From: Clostridiales bacterium
Lineage (GTDB): Bacteria > Bacillota > Clostridia > Lachnospirales > Lachnospiraceae
NCBI GenBank assembly: GCA_021202925.1
Contig: JAJQCD010000034.1
Coordinates: 54,146-118,145, forward strand
Reading direction: 5' to 3'
DNA: 64,000 bases
Part shown: one piece after another, positions 46,345 through 57,401 of the stretch
Position numbering within the stretch: the stretch's first letter is position 1
Layout of the letters: each line of letters starts with the position of its first letter
Translations under genes and position numbers: made by a program
Notes under the pieces: generated by a model
Seen by the model: the letters and a program-made list of their open reading frames with translations, nothing else
Database searches by the model: none
What the model was told of the DNA's origin: nothing

Positions 46345-46391
46345 ACGCCTGTGCGTATACTATATGATAGATGACAGGGAGGTAGCTATCA

Positions 46392-47711
46392 ATGCTGAAA
46401 AGAAAAATGGAACAGACTCTTTTGGAGTGGAAAAACACTGCGAATCATAAGCCTCTGATCGTGAAGGGCTGCAGACAATGCGGAAAAACATTTTCCGTGC
46501 TGGATTTTGCCCATAAGAATTATAAGAATGTGGTCTACCTGAATTTCTTTGAAAATCCGGATTATGCTTCTGTATTTGCCGGATCTCTGGAGATTGATCA
46601 TATCGTTATGATGCTTACTGCATTGTTGGGAAACTCTGCTGTGTTTGAAGCTGGAGAAACCGTGCTGGTGCTGGATGAAATTCAGGATTGTCCGGAAGCG
46701 AGAACGGCTTTGAAATTTTTCCAAATCGACGGACGATATGATGTGATCGGAACAGGCTCTCTGCTGGGAGTTAAGGGATACGGCAAAGAACCAAAGTCTA
46801 TTCCGGTAGGGTTTGAAACGGTAGTAGATATGTATCCTTTGGATTTTGAAGAGTTTCTGTGGGCGAATGGCATTACTGATGGCATCATAGATATACTCAA
46901 AAAAAGTATGGACACGGAATCTCCCGTGCCGGAAGCGCTTCATAATCGTATGCGCCAGCTCCTGCTGCAGTATACGGTTGTTGGCGGCATGCCGGATGCT
47001 GTGCAAACCTTTGTCGATACCCGGCAGATGAATGAAGTATTGCAAATACAGCGGGATATTGTGCGCTCCTATGAAGATGATATGGTTAAATACGCCGAGA
47101 GGAAGGATAAATCCAGGATCAAAGAGTGTTTTCAATCAATTCCCAGGCAGCTCGGCAAAGAAAACAAGAAGTTCCAATATTCTGTAGTAAAGAAGGGTTC
47201 TACCGCTGCTAAGTATGCCGGCAGTTTGCAGTGGATCGAGGATGCAGGTATGATTTCCCGGTGCTACAATCTCTCCATTACGGAATTGCCTTTGGACGGC
47301 AATGCAGAAGAAGACTGCTTCAAAGTCTATATGCGTGACTGCGGTTTATTTGTCAGTATGCTGGAGGATGGCACACAATACGACATTCTGCAGGGCAATC
47401 TCTATGGATACAAGGGTGCTATATTTGAAAATCTGGTTGCAGACATCTTTGCCAAAATGGGCAGAAAGCTATATTATTTCCATAAGGACAGCGGTTTGGA
47501 AGTGGATTTTGTTATCCGCTATCATGGCGAATGTGTGCTTGTAGAAGTCAAGGCCAATACCGGCAATACCAAAAGCACAAAAACCATCCTGCAACATCCT
47601 GAAAAATATCATGTACAGCAGGCCATTAAACTGGGAGATTACAATGTAGGTCGTAACGGACAAATTCTGACCCTGCCACTATATATGGCTTTCCTGTTGA
47701 GAAGTCTTTGA
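46392..47711 (+). CDS. AAA_14/DUF4143 ATP-binding protein
   Basis: LIVKGCRQCGKTFSVLDFA...VLVLDEIQDCPEARTALKFF...DFEEFLWANG...YFHKDSGLEVDFVI. Confidence 0.92.
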   Translation: MLKRKMEQTLLEWKNTANHKPLIVKGCRQCGKTFSVLDFAHKNYKNVVYLNFFENPDYASVFAGSLEIDHIVMMLTALLGNSAVFEAGETVLVLDEIQDCPEARTALKFFQIDGRYDVIGTGSLLGVKGYGKEPKSIPVGFETVVDMYPLDFEEFLWANGITDGIIDILKKSMDTESPVPEALHNRMRQLLLQYTVVGGMPDAVQTFVDTRQMNEVLQIQRDIVRSYEDDMVKYAERKDKSRIKECFQSIPRQLGKENKKFQYSVVKKGSTAAKYAGSLQWIEDAGMISRCYNLSITELPLDGNAEEDCFKVYMRDCGLFVSMLEDGTQYDILQGNLYGYKGAIFENLVADIFAKMGRKLYYFHKDSGLEVDFVIRYHGECVLVEVKANTGNTKSTKTILQHPEKYHVQQAIKLGDYNVGRNGQILTLPLYMAFLLRSL

Positions 47712-48026
47712 TTTAGCATAATCGAGGTTTATATGCCACAAATCAGGAATTTTTCTGAATTTGTGGCACATAAACGCAATACAGATGAAATGATGGGCTG
47801 CTGGAACCGGCAGCATTTACATTTTCTGAATCATGGCCTCCAGTTCTTCCTTCTGGGTTGCCGATAAGATAGAATCATTCTCTTCCAGAAGTCTGGAAGC
47901 CATGTCCAGACGCTGTGCAATAAGCAGAAAACTCTCCCCGTGCGATCTCTTATGCAGTTCAGCTGTATTCACCGATTTTGTCTCAGTCTATGTAAGCACC
48001 CTGTAAAAGCTGGTTGTTCATTTGTT

Positions 48027-50712
48027 TTACCTCATCTGCCTTTCAATCCACTCCATCAGTACATTCACCACATATTCCTGCTGCTCCGCCGTCAGTTCAG
48101 CACCTTTCGGAATTCTGTGCCATTTCTCCAGGCAGCCTCTGCAGCAGGTGGCGGTGGCGTGCTGGGCGATGAACACCGGATGTCCCTTCATCGGCGTCTG
48201 TTTGCCGTCATTTGCAGGTTCCGCAGGAGCAAGACGCTTGCTTACAAAATCCTGCGCGTGGGAACAGATCGTGTCCATTCCCTTTTCTCTCACATAGGCT
48301 ATGTCATTTGCTTTCAGAGAAAAACTGCTTCGGAATTTCGACTTGCCATAGCATGCGTAAGAAACTGCCGGTGGCAGTTTCTGTAGCTGTGCGAGGCGGT
48401 TGAATAGATTGCTTTCGCCGTATTGTAAGGAAGGTTCCGCGACCATCAGGGGCTCGGTATTCTGATCCTGGAAATATGTGACCTTGTTCCTTCCGGCACT
48501 CTGAATCTGCACAGGCTGCTGAGTGGTAGTGGTTTGCTTTGTATCTGCAGTCTGCACAATCTGCCGCGCAACTGTCGGCGCAACAGAAGTATCGCGGAGC
48601 CTTTCTGCGAGTTTCGTATTTCTTGATGTAGTTGTCTCATTCCTGACAGCATAGGAAATTGCTTTTTTCTCACCAATCAGCACCAGAATCTTCTTTGCAC
48701 GTGTGACACCGGTATACAGAAGATTACGCTGCAACATGACATAGTGGCTCATCGTAAAAGGCATGACCACGATAGGATATTCGGAACCCTGCGCTTTATG
48801 GATTGTTGTGGCATAGGCCAGCACCAGTTCATCCAGTTCAGTCACGTCGTAAGTCACTTCACGTCCATCGAAGTCAACAGTGAGTTCTCCATCTTCTGTA
48901 TCCACACGGACAACGATCCCGATGTCCCCATTGAAGACTTCCTTGTCATAGTCATTTTTGATTTGCATCACCTTATCATGCAGCCGATACTGTATGCCGC
49001 CGCGCTTCAGGAAAATATGAGTCGGATTCATGGCTTCCTGCAGAAGCTGATTTAAATTTGCCGCCCCACAGACGCCGCGCTGCATAGGCGTCAGTACCTG
49101 AATGTCGCGGAAGGCGTCCGCGTGATAATAGCGCGGAAGATTGTGTGCAATATTTTACCACCAGATCAGCGGCAGCCTCATTGGTTTCCTGCGCTGCGAA
49201 GAAGAAGTCGGAGTTCCGGCCACCGCGCAGGTCCGGCATCTCTCCGTGATTGATCCGATGCGCGTTCATAATAATCCGGCTTCCCTGTGCCTGCCTGAAA
49301 ATGCGTGTCAGACGCACAACAGGAACAGCGCCAGATGCGATAATGTCTTTGAGCACATTACCTGCTCCTACGCTGGGTAGCTGATCCGTATCCCCTACCA
49401 GAATCAGCGTCATGGAATCCGGCAGTGCTTTCAGCAGATTATACATCAGCATAATATCAATCATGGAGCACTCGTCCAGGATCAGGACGTCGGCCTGCAG
49501 AGGATTTTCCTCATTTTTCTGATAGCCTTCCGCAGGCTGGTATTCCAGCAGACGGTGAATGGTCTTTGCTTCCATACCGGTTGCTTCGGACATCCGTTTT
49601 GCCGCACGGCCGGTGGGTGCTGCCAGAAGTATCCGGCAGCCTGCCATCCGATATGCGGAGATAATACCAAGTGTTGTCGTGGTTTTACCGGTTCCCGGTC
49701 CACCGGTCAGTGCCATTACTTTGGAAGAGACCGCCTGACGAATGGCCAGAAGCTGCACCTCGTCATAGGTGATTTTAGAGTTTTTCTCCACACGCTCCAT
49801 AACCTTATCCACATCGAGACGGGTATTTCGATCCGATGACAGCAGTTTCAGCAGACGCTTCGCACAGCCGGTCTCCGAAAAATAAAAAGGCGGGAGATAA
49901 ATAGCTTCCTCGTCCTTTATCACATCCGAAGTGCGCAGCATCTCATCCAGTGTAATTTCCAGCTCCGGTGCTTCCACCTCCAGCAGCTTTACCGCCGTTT
50001 CAATCAGCTGATCCCGGACAGCGTAGCAGTGGCCGTTCTCGGACAGCTTATTCAGTGTATAAAGGATACCGCTGCGCAGACGAATAAAACGATCTTTCTC
50101 AATGCCGAGCTTTGAGGCAATCTGATCAGCCGTCTTAAATCCGATTCCCCAGATATCATCTGCCAGACGATACGGGTTTTCCTCCACGATTTTAATACTG
50201 TCATTTCCGTATGTTTTATAAATTCTCGCGGCGTGAGCGGTACTGACATCATGGCTCTGCAGAAAGAGCATGATATTCTTGATTTCCTTCTGCTCCTGCC
50301 AGCCCTTTTTGATGCGCTCCACGCGCTTCTGACCGATGCCTTCCACCTGGATCAGGCTGTCCGGATCGGTCTCAATCACTTCCAGCGTATCCTTGCCGAA
50401 TTTCTGCACGATACGCTTCGCGAACTTCGAGCCTACGCCTTTAATCAGGCCGCTGCCCAGGTATTTTTCAATGCCATAGGTTGTCGCTGGGAGTGTTTCT
50501 TCCCATTTCTCCGCAGAAAATTGTCTGCCGTATTTGCCGTCAATGCGCCACTGGCCCTGCATGGTCAGGACAGAGCCGACATGCACATCCGGCATATTCC
50601 CGACCACCGTCACCAGGTCTTGAAATCCTTTGGCACGACACTTGATTACAGAGAAGCCGTTTTCCGCGTTCTGATATGTAATTCGCTCCACGACACAGCG
50701 GAGATGATCCAT
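48027..50712 (-). pseudogene. RecD2-type ATP-dependent helicase, frameshifted near 49141
   Basis: ORFs 48976-50712 (LTGGPGTGKTTTTLGII) and 48027-49085 (MQRGVCGAANLNQLLQ...VTRAKKILVLIGEKKAI) join after a 2-nt loss. Confidence 0.85.
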
Positions 50713-50728
50713 GGAAATCAGCCTCCTG

Positions 50729-51016
50729 TCATTCTTCTTCTGTTCTTTTCCGATTCAGATACTCGTTATATTTTGCGTTGTTGTACTCCAGTTCCTTCTT
50801 CTGCATGATCCGGTCCCGATCGCTGAGGATTGCAAGCATCTCATCCACGATCTCCCCTTCCGGCAATTCGCTGTAGTGAGAGAGATAGTAGATCATTCTC
50901 TGTGCTGTAAAGTCCGTATTCAGGTTCTGTGTGACCAGGTCACAGAAGCGCTCCTGATATCCCCTGTCCAGCATTATTTGATACAGTTCCTTACTGACTT
51001 CCGATTTTGGCTTCAT
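50729..51016 (-). CDS. small hypothetical protein upstream of recD2
   Basis: 95-aa ORF MKPKSEVSKELYQIMLDRGYQERF...; its 3' part is duplicated at 31220-31335. Confidence 0.6.
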   Translation of the reverse strand: MKPKSEVSKELYQIMLDRGYQERFCDLVTQNLNTDFTAQRMIYYLSHYSELPEGEIVDEMLAILSDRDRIMQKKELEYNNAKYNEYLNRKRTEEE

Positions 51017-51219
51017 ATCACATAATCACTCCTATATTTTACCAGGTATAGGTTCTTATTTCGCAGTTCCCGATACCGAACGCGGCAAACTCTTCATTCG
51101 TCATACCATGGCCACACTCGTCGCTCGCCAGAAACACGTAAACGTGCTCCTTTCTCGCTTGCACTCGTGATATCTTAAAAATAAGTGTCAGCACGGTAAA
51201 GCAATCCAAATATGGCTGG

Positions 51220-52530
51220 TTACAATGCCATTTTAAAGTCCTGCTCATTCGCTTTCATTTTTTCAACGAAACAATCGTAATCACAGACTTCACATGGGAT
51301 TTTGAGACCATGCTTTGTAACACAGATATTTTCCCTTGGCGCTACGTCCTTTTCATAGGTTGAACCCCTATTCAACCATAGCTTTCTATCCTTAGCCTGT
51401 CCTGCTTCTGGATAGAGGTAAAAACCTTCCTGTGCATCGAAGCGAAACATATACGCAAGCACCTGTAGATAATCCCTGTTTCCAATATTATCAATCGGCT
51501 TGTATTTGGCGTCAGCGATGATTCGCCTTTCACTATTCCGGCTGATGAAATCTGGGTAGATCAGGCCAACATTCCCGGCGAAAAGCCGTTGCGCTCCGTG
51601 TCCAGCCTTATTCATCGGATGATAGAACATATCGCCAATCAGAGAGTTCACGTATTCTTCCCATAGCCAGGCACCGTCAAACAAAATTCCATATATGCGT
51701 TTGGTTCCCATGCCAATCTGATGTTTTTGCTGCTGTAATATCAGAATACACAGGTGTTGCAGAGCGCGATATTCTCGATAATAAGCATGGCCGACTACAT
51801 TATGCTTGTTTTCCGTGATTACTTTTGTCCTGTCGTGAGGCTCATAATTCGGGGTGGCATCAATGACAAGTTTTACCTCATCCCTTACTTTCGCAAGGAG
51901 ATAATAGCCGTAGGGTTTTCTTTTGATAAACTCGATTGTATGGCGTATCAATTCCATCAACGGATTATCATAGGAATATTCTCGCTGACTGTATGCCACC
52001 TTTCCTGTAAATGGCGTATTCTTGGTTATGTGTTTTGCAATATCTATGGTACCCTTTACAGCACTGTTATTATAATCATAACGGATATAAGTCTTAAAGA
52101 TTCCTTTCCGCATTGCTATTCTGAGATAATAGGGAAACAAAAATAGCAATAGGTTGAACAGTCGGCTATCCTGATCTGCATCTGTTTCCAGATCAACGAT
52201 ATTCGGAAAATCCATCACCCGTTCCAACAGATATTGAAAGAAGAAATCATTTCCATCTTTCGCAAACCGGGATTCGATCACAAGTCTTTCATTACCACAG
52301 CCCAGAAAGCCCATGACATTTCCTGACCGGTAGGAATCGTTAAAGCTCTGAAGAATAAGCTGGTCTTTTGTAATATCCTCCGCATCATCAATGACCTCAG
52401 GAAATACAAAGATTCCCTCACGTTCGAGCTGTTCAAGTGTCTTATCCGCGATTTTAGTGGTCAGGTTTGGTATTTCAGAAAAACTCTCTTTCCGTGTCTG
52501 CGAATTGTCCTTAATCCTGAATTGCTTCAT
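51220..52530 (-). CDS. mcrC: McrC family restriction component
   Basis: FLGCGNERLVIESRF...YIRYDYNNSAVKGTIDIAKHI...YPDFISRNSERRIIADAKYK. Confidence 0.88.
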   Translation of the reverse strand: MKQFRIKDNSQTRKESFSEIPNLTTKIADKTLEQLEREGIFVFPEVIDDAEDITKDQLILQSFNDSYRSGNVMGFLGCGNERLVIESRFAKDGNDFFFQYLLERVMDFPNIVDLETDADQDSRLFNLLLFLFPYYLRIAMRKGIFKTYIRYDYNNSAVKGTIDIAKHITKNTPFTGKVAYSQREYSYDNPLMELIRHTIEFIKRKPYGYYLLAKVRDEVKLVIDATPNYEPHDRTKVITENKHNVVGHAYYREYRALQHLCILILQQQKHQIGMGTKRIYGILFDGAWLWEEYVNSLIGDMFYHPMNKAGHGAQRLFAGNVGLIYPDFISRNSERRIIADAKYKPIDNIGNRDYLQVLAYMFRFDAQEGFYLYPEAGQAKDRKLWLNRGSTYEKDVAPRENICVTKHGLKIPCEVCDYDCFVEKMKANEQDFKMAL

Positions 52531-54647
52531 TGACATCACCATCATTCGGCTTCTTATAGCCGTATGCCTTTGCAAATTTGTCCATGATGCCTTTTTCGTC
52601 ATACATTCCCTGAATGTAATCCTGCAGGAGCGGCTGGAGATAATCTGTCCATAGTTGATCAAAGTTAAGCGTTTTGAGCTTCAGGAAATATGAAGCGCCA
52701 ATCTGATAGTTTTCATTCAGTTCCGCTACGCCTGCAATTTCTTTGTTCAAAGCACTCATGCGGCGAATTGCTTCCACTTCAAGCTCATCATCGTCAAGGG
52801 AGGCCAGCATTTCAAGATGGTCGTCAGCGCGCAGCTCAATAAAGCGGAACCGGCGGCGCATTGCAAAGTCAAAGCTATCCACCGATCTGTCAATGTCATT
52901 CATGGTTCCAATAATATAGACATTCTCCGGAATGTAAAATTTTTCATCCGGGTTGTCATGAAGATTGGAATATTGTGTAGAGACTTCGCCAGCACGTCCA
53001 CGATAGCCGGGATCAATAGCGAAAAACAGTTCCCCGAAAATCTTGGACATTTCACCGCGGTTGATTTCATCAATGATGAAAATATACTTTTTCAGTTCTA
53101 CGGAGCCGGTTCCGGTCACAGGTTTGCGATGCTTCTTGGCCTGGATAGCACGACAAATAGGTAATTCGTAGGAATATCCCTGTGTACCAAATCTTTTGCC
53201 AAAGAATTCAGTGACCTCCTTGACCTTGGTAAACTTCTTGCCGGACTCAAGCATTTTCTGAATATTGTCTCTGCTGACGGAAAGTCTGTCCACAGTCTCA
53301 TTATCCGGTATGTATACGAAAATATGCTTCTCGTCATATCCTGTGATATAGAAGATGTGCCCATTGACCGTTTTCAAAGCGGTAGAATCGTTGTTACCCA
53401 AATCCAAATCATCCAGATAATCTTCGATCATCTTCTGAGCAGATACTTCCTTTTCGATTTCTTCTTTGGATTTCTTCTTTGGATTTCTGGGAATCTTCAT
53501 AGTTTTTCCTGGCACGGGCAACAAATTTCTTGAACACACCGTCCTGTAGCTCAAATCCCATAGACCCGTCTTCATTTACTCTTGGACGCAAGCCCTCCAC
53601 AAAATCTGTATAATCGTAGCTTGGATGGAATTGTACAAATTCCACTTGCTTGCGCTGTTCATCCGTCAACATTGTATAATCATCAAAATAGCCGTTGCTG
53701 ATAATGTCCGTGGCGATCTCCTTCGCAAGATATGATTTACCGGTTCCCGGAGCACCACGGAAAATAATGTTTTTTGATTCTATCAGAACAGAGGAGTACG
53801 GGTTCCTGTATCCCTTGAATTGCTGGACAAGTTCCTCCTGAACGGTAGCCTCTGATTCTGCTTCGGATTCCTTTTCATCTTTTTCCCGGTAGGTCAAAAT
53901 GAATTGGTCACCGGCATCCCCGAAGCGCCTCAAGCATTCCTGGACGAAAATAACAGTTGAAAAAATATTCCAGCAATAAATGACAAACTGTCTGCCGTTA
54001 TCGTAGCCGTATGTCAAATACTCTAAGGTGTTTCGATGTTTTTTGTACTCATCCACACTTGCATAGATACCGCAAATCATTTCACTCTCCGGATTATATT
54101 TGCAGACCGGAAAGCCCTCTTTTTCTTCAATGGATAATGCTGAAATTTGCTTTTCAAATATCTGGCAGGCAATTCTGGGCATCGTCTGATTGGAGTTCCT
54201 TCTTTCGCCCTTGCTGTAAGAACGCTTGACAACTTCCCCATTCGCTCTTTTGAAATAAGCATCAAGAGGCTTGTAACCATCACCAAGAGACAGGTTATCC
54301 ATCGTAAAGCGTTCATCTGTGGATGTAACTGCTTCAGCGGTGATCGTCAATTCGTATTTTTCCTGTTTTATCTGAATATCAAACCCCTGCCCCTGAAGGT
54401 ATGTCTTGGCCTCCACAGCATTAAATCCTTCTACAGAAATATCCGTGCCATTTGCAATGTGATCGGCCACAGCGATAACATATTTCGGGGGATATTTTTT
54501 CCCTTCCTCTGACACAAGTTCGTATTTTGTACTCTGATTATGGAACGGAACGCCATTCTCATCAATATACTTTAAGGCATCCAGGACATCCTGTTTCTTG
54601 ATTTTAGGTATAGCCATATTTGTCACCTCAGTTATTTTCCTCGCCAT
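52511..54647 (-). pseudogene. mcrB: McrB AAA+ GTPase-like component, frameshifted by 13-bp tandem duplication (53461-53486)
   Basis: ORF 53409-54647 holds IIFRGAPGTGKSYLAKEI; ORF 52511-53575 holds KKYIFIIDEINRGEMSKIFGELFF and IIGTMNDIDRSVDSFDFAMRRRFRF. Confidence 0.9.
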
Positions 54648-54660
54648 ATGCCGTTTGGCG

Positions 54661-55983
54661 TTATTCTAGTGTTCGCTTCAACAGTTCCTCCGCACTTTCA
54701 TCCTCTGGATTATTCGTTCCCAATTCACCTCGGAAGGCTTTGGCCAGAATTGATTTCTTCATGCTGTCTATAGCGTCAAGAGTGGCTTCAACTTTGGCTT
54801 TCGCCTCTGCTTCTTTAGCAAAAAAGTCGTCAAGGATACGAACGATTTCGGCCTGTTCAGCCATAGAAGGGAGTTTAACCGAAACATCTCTTATAGCTTG
54901 AATAGATATGCTTTCCTGCGCTGTCGCTTTCTTTTTCTTGGTTAATTCCGCATATCCAAAATCGCTACGAAGGTAATACAACAGATATTCTTCGGTTGTA
55001 TCTGAATTAACCTCTATTTTTCCAACATTAGAGCCTAAGTGTGCTTCAAACGAACCATCAAATATAGCTATATTGCCAATCGTTCCAACATATGGCGTAA
55101 GAAGGCATTTCCTAGAAAGCTTGCTACGCTCTAATCCATCAGAGACTGATTTCGGTATAAAACTCTCAAATTCGAGGACCAATTTCCCTTTCTGAACATT
55201 TTTACCCTTGAATAGAGGAATTCCGTTTTTCGTTAAGTTTGGCGCAATAGTATCTGTGTATTCAAACCCAGCAAGTTTCGTAACAAAACAGAAATCTCCA
55301 ATATTCTTGTTGTTCCAATCTTTGAATTCATCGTACATCCTTCTCCATGATACAGTCAATTCGCCCGAGAAAGCTTTATGAAGCATTGCCGCTTGTCTTT
55401 CCTCAAAACTTTCCAGCGCCTCCTGCACCTTTTCTTTAGTCTCATCCAGCTTGGCAAATAAGCTTTCAATGCGGGCGACAATACGTTGCTGTTCAAAAAA
55501 AGGCGCAAGTGGAATGGGAATTCTATTCATATTTGCCTGAGTTAACTTCAATCGGGTTGTTCCATTTACATAACCCTTGTAATCAAAACAATTCAAATAA
55601 TGAACTAAATACAAATTGCCAGTGTTTCCATAATATGAACGCAAGATATGAGCATGATTATTTACCCACGCCTTTCCTTCGATCAAGTACGCTTTGTCTT
55701 TAAGCATATCAAGAAACGGCGCTCCATCCTCACCCAAAAGAACAAGTTGCTCTTCTGTAAGATAATCATTTATCCAACCGACTTGACCTGTTGCACCATA
55801 GTAAGGCACGTCTCCTAAAAGATTCGCCCTTTCAGTTGCATTTATCGGTTTCCTAAAAGAGTCGCAACATTCTGCAAATCCGTTCGTCAAATATACCCAG
55901 CACCAATTCTCCGGCACCTGATATGGCTGTTCCTCCACTGGCACAAACGGAGATGCTTTTTCAGCCTTTTTCTTTGCCATCAT
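54661..55983 (-). CDS. hsdS: type I restriction-modification specificity subunit
   Basis: Two TRD-like halves; RIESLFAKLDETKEKVQEALESFEERQAAMLHKAFSGEL. Confidence 0.93.
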   Translation of the reverse strand: MMAKKKAEKASPFVPVEEQPYQVPENWCWVYLTNGFAECCDSFRKPINATERANLLGDVPYYGATGQVGWINDYLTEEQLVLLGEDGAPFLDMLKDKAYLIEGKAWVNNHAHILRSYYGNTGNLYLVHYLNCFDYKGYVNGTTRLKLTQANMNRIPIPLAPFFEQQRIVARIESLFAKLDETKEKVQEALESFEERQAAMLHKAFSGELTVSWRRMYDEFKDWNNKNIGDFCFVTKLAGFEYTDTIAPNLTKNGIPLFKGKNVQKGKLVLEFESFIPKSVSDGLERSKLSRKCLLTPYVGTIGNIAIFDGSFEAHLGSNVGKIEVNSDTTEEYLLYYLRSDFGYAELTKKKKATAQESISIQAIRDVSVKLPSMAEQAEIVRILDDFFAKEAEAKAKVEATLDAIDSMKKSILAKAFRGELGTNNPEDESAEELLKRTLE

Positions 55984-57401
55984 TCCCCCTCCGTTTCCAA
56001 AGACTTCAACTCATTCACAACACCCTTTAGTAAATCCATCGCTTCCTCCAGATTGGCGATACATTCCTCTGCACTTTCAATCGGATCAGGAAGTTCGTTA
56101 TAGTCTACCAGAGAATCATCGCGGATAAGACCGAGGTCTAAGCTATTGCCCTTTGCTGCAATTTCCTCTCTTATGAACCTGCTCCATCTCTCGTCCGTCA
56201 CAGCGCCGCGGTCTTCCGCGGTATAGGCAGCTTCAAATCCGACAAAATGTTCTTTCTTGAGAGGATTGGTCTTGCCGAATGACGGCATATTAGTTCTCAG
56301 GTCATAGAACCAGACTTCGCTGGTATTCCTCTTATCTGTTTTGCCACGGGTAAAGAACAGGACATTCGTTTTAACACCCTGTGCATAGAAAATGCCGGTA
56401 GGCAGGTGCAGAATCGTATGCAGATTACATTTATCCATTAAGTCGCAGCGAATCTTTTCACCGTCGCCGTCTTGGAACAGGACGTTATCCGGCAAGACTA
56501 CAGCAGCACGGGCTTTACCGTCAGCTTTCAGGCTGCGATAAATGTGCTGGAGAAAGTTCAACTGCTTGTTGCTGGTCGGGAAAGTGAAATCGTCACGGGT
56601 TGCGCGTTCACCGCCTTTCTTTGTGCCGAAGGGAGGATTCGTCAACACCAGATCATAGCCCTTCATGGACTTGCCCACATTGGAGAGCGTGTCTCCCAGA
56701 ATGATTTCTCCGTCAATGTCGTGGAGCATAGCATTCATCAAGGCCAAGCGGTGGGTGTCGTGAACCAATTCGCAACCGGTGAAGGCTTCTTCCCGCTCGA
56801 ATTTGGCCGTATCTGCGTCCAGTGTGAAAAAGTCATCGCTGTTATCACGGACATATTGACTTGCAGCGATCATAAACCCGAAAGTTCCGCAGGCTGGATC
56901 ATTGCAGCGTTCCCCAGGCTGCGGCTTCATCATGCGTACCATGACATCAATCAGAACACGAGGGGTAAAATACTGGCCCGCACCAGATTTTTTCTCATTC
57001 GCATTCTTCTCCAGCAGTCCTTCATAGAGGTTTCCCAGCCCTTCTTCACGGGCAGAGAACCAATCAAGGCCGTCGATGGTAGTAATGATTTTTTCCAGGT
57101 TCTTAGGCTCGTCGATATTGGTAGCAGACCCCTGATAGATTTCCCGAACACGCCCGGTGCAGTTTTCTCCCAAATAGGTAAGCAGTTCCTTATAAAATTT
57201 CTTTAATTCCACGCCGCTTTTTGCAGTGAGCTTGTCCCAGCGATAGTCTTCCGGAATCTGAATTTCCGCACCAGTTTCTTTTGCCATTTTCAGGAACAGG
57301 ATATATGTCAATTCCGTAACATACTGATGGTATGTAATGCCGTCATCTCTAAGTACGTTACAGAGATTCCAGAGCTTCGATACGATTTCCTGTGTTGTCA
57401 T
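55980..57401 (-). CDS. hsdM: type I restriction-modification methyltransferase subunit
   Basis: GAGQYFTPRVLIDVMVRMMKPQPGERCNDPACGTFGFMIAA...LVLTNPPFGTKKGG. Confidence 0.95.
   Translation of the reverse strand: MTTQEIVSKLWNLCNVLRDDGITYHQYVTELTYILFLKMAKETGAEIQIPEDYRWDKLTAKSGVELKKFYKELLTYLGENCTGRVREIYQGSATNIDEPKNLEKIITTIDGLDWFSAREEGLGNLYEGLLEKNANEKKSGAGQYFTPRVLIDVMVRMMKPQPGERCNDPACGTFGFMIAASQYVRDNSDDFFTLDADTAKFEREEAFTGCELVHDTHRLALMNAMLHDIDGEIILGDTLSNVGKSMKGYDLVLTNPPFGTKKGGERATRDDFTFPTSNKQLNFLQHIYRSLKADGKARAAVVLPDNVLFQDGDGEKIRCDLMDKCNLHTILHLPTGIFYAQGVKTNVLFFTRGKTDKRNTSEVWFYDLRTNMPSFGKTNPLKKEHFVGFEAAYTAEDRGAVTDERWSRFIREEIAAKGNSLDLGLIRDDSLVDYNELPDPIESAEECIANLEEAMDLLKGVVNELKSLETEGE

Noticed and set aside
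46389-47135. 248-aa minus-strand ORF
   Set aside because: Antisense to the DUF4143 ATPase gene with Walker motifs.
51039-51248. 69-aa ORF between mcrC and the recD2-linked small gene
   Set aside because: Possible C-terminal gene remnant but no family could be recognised; not listed as a feature.
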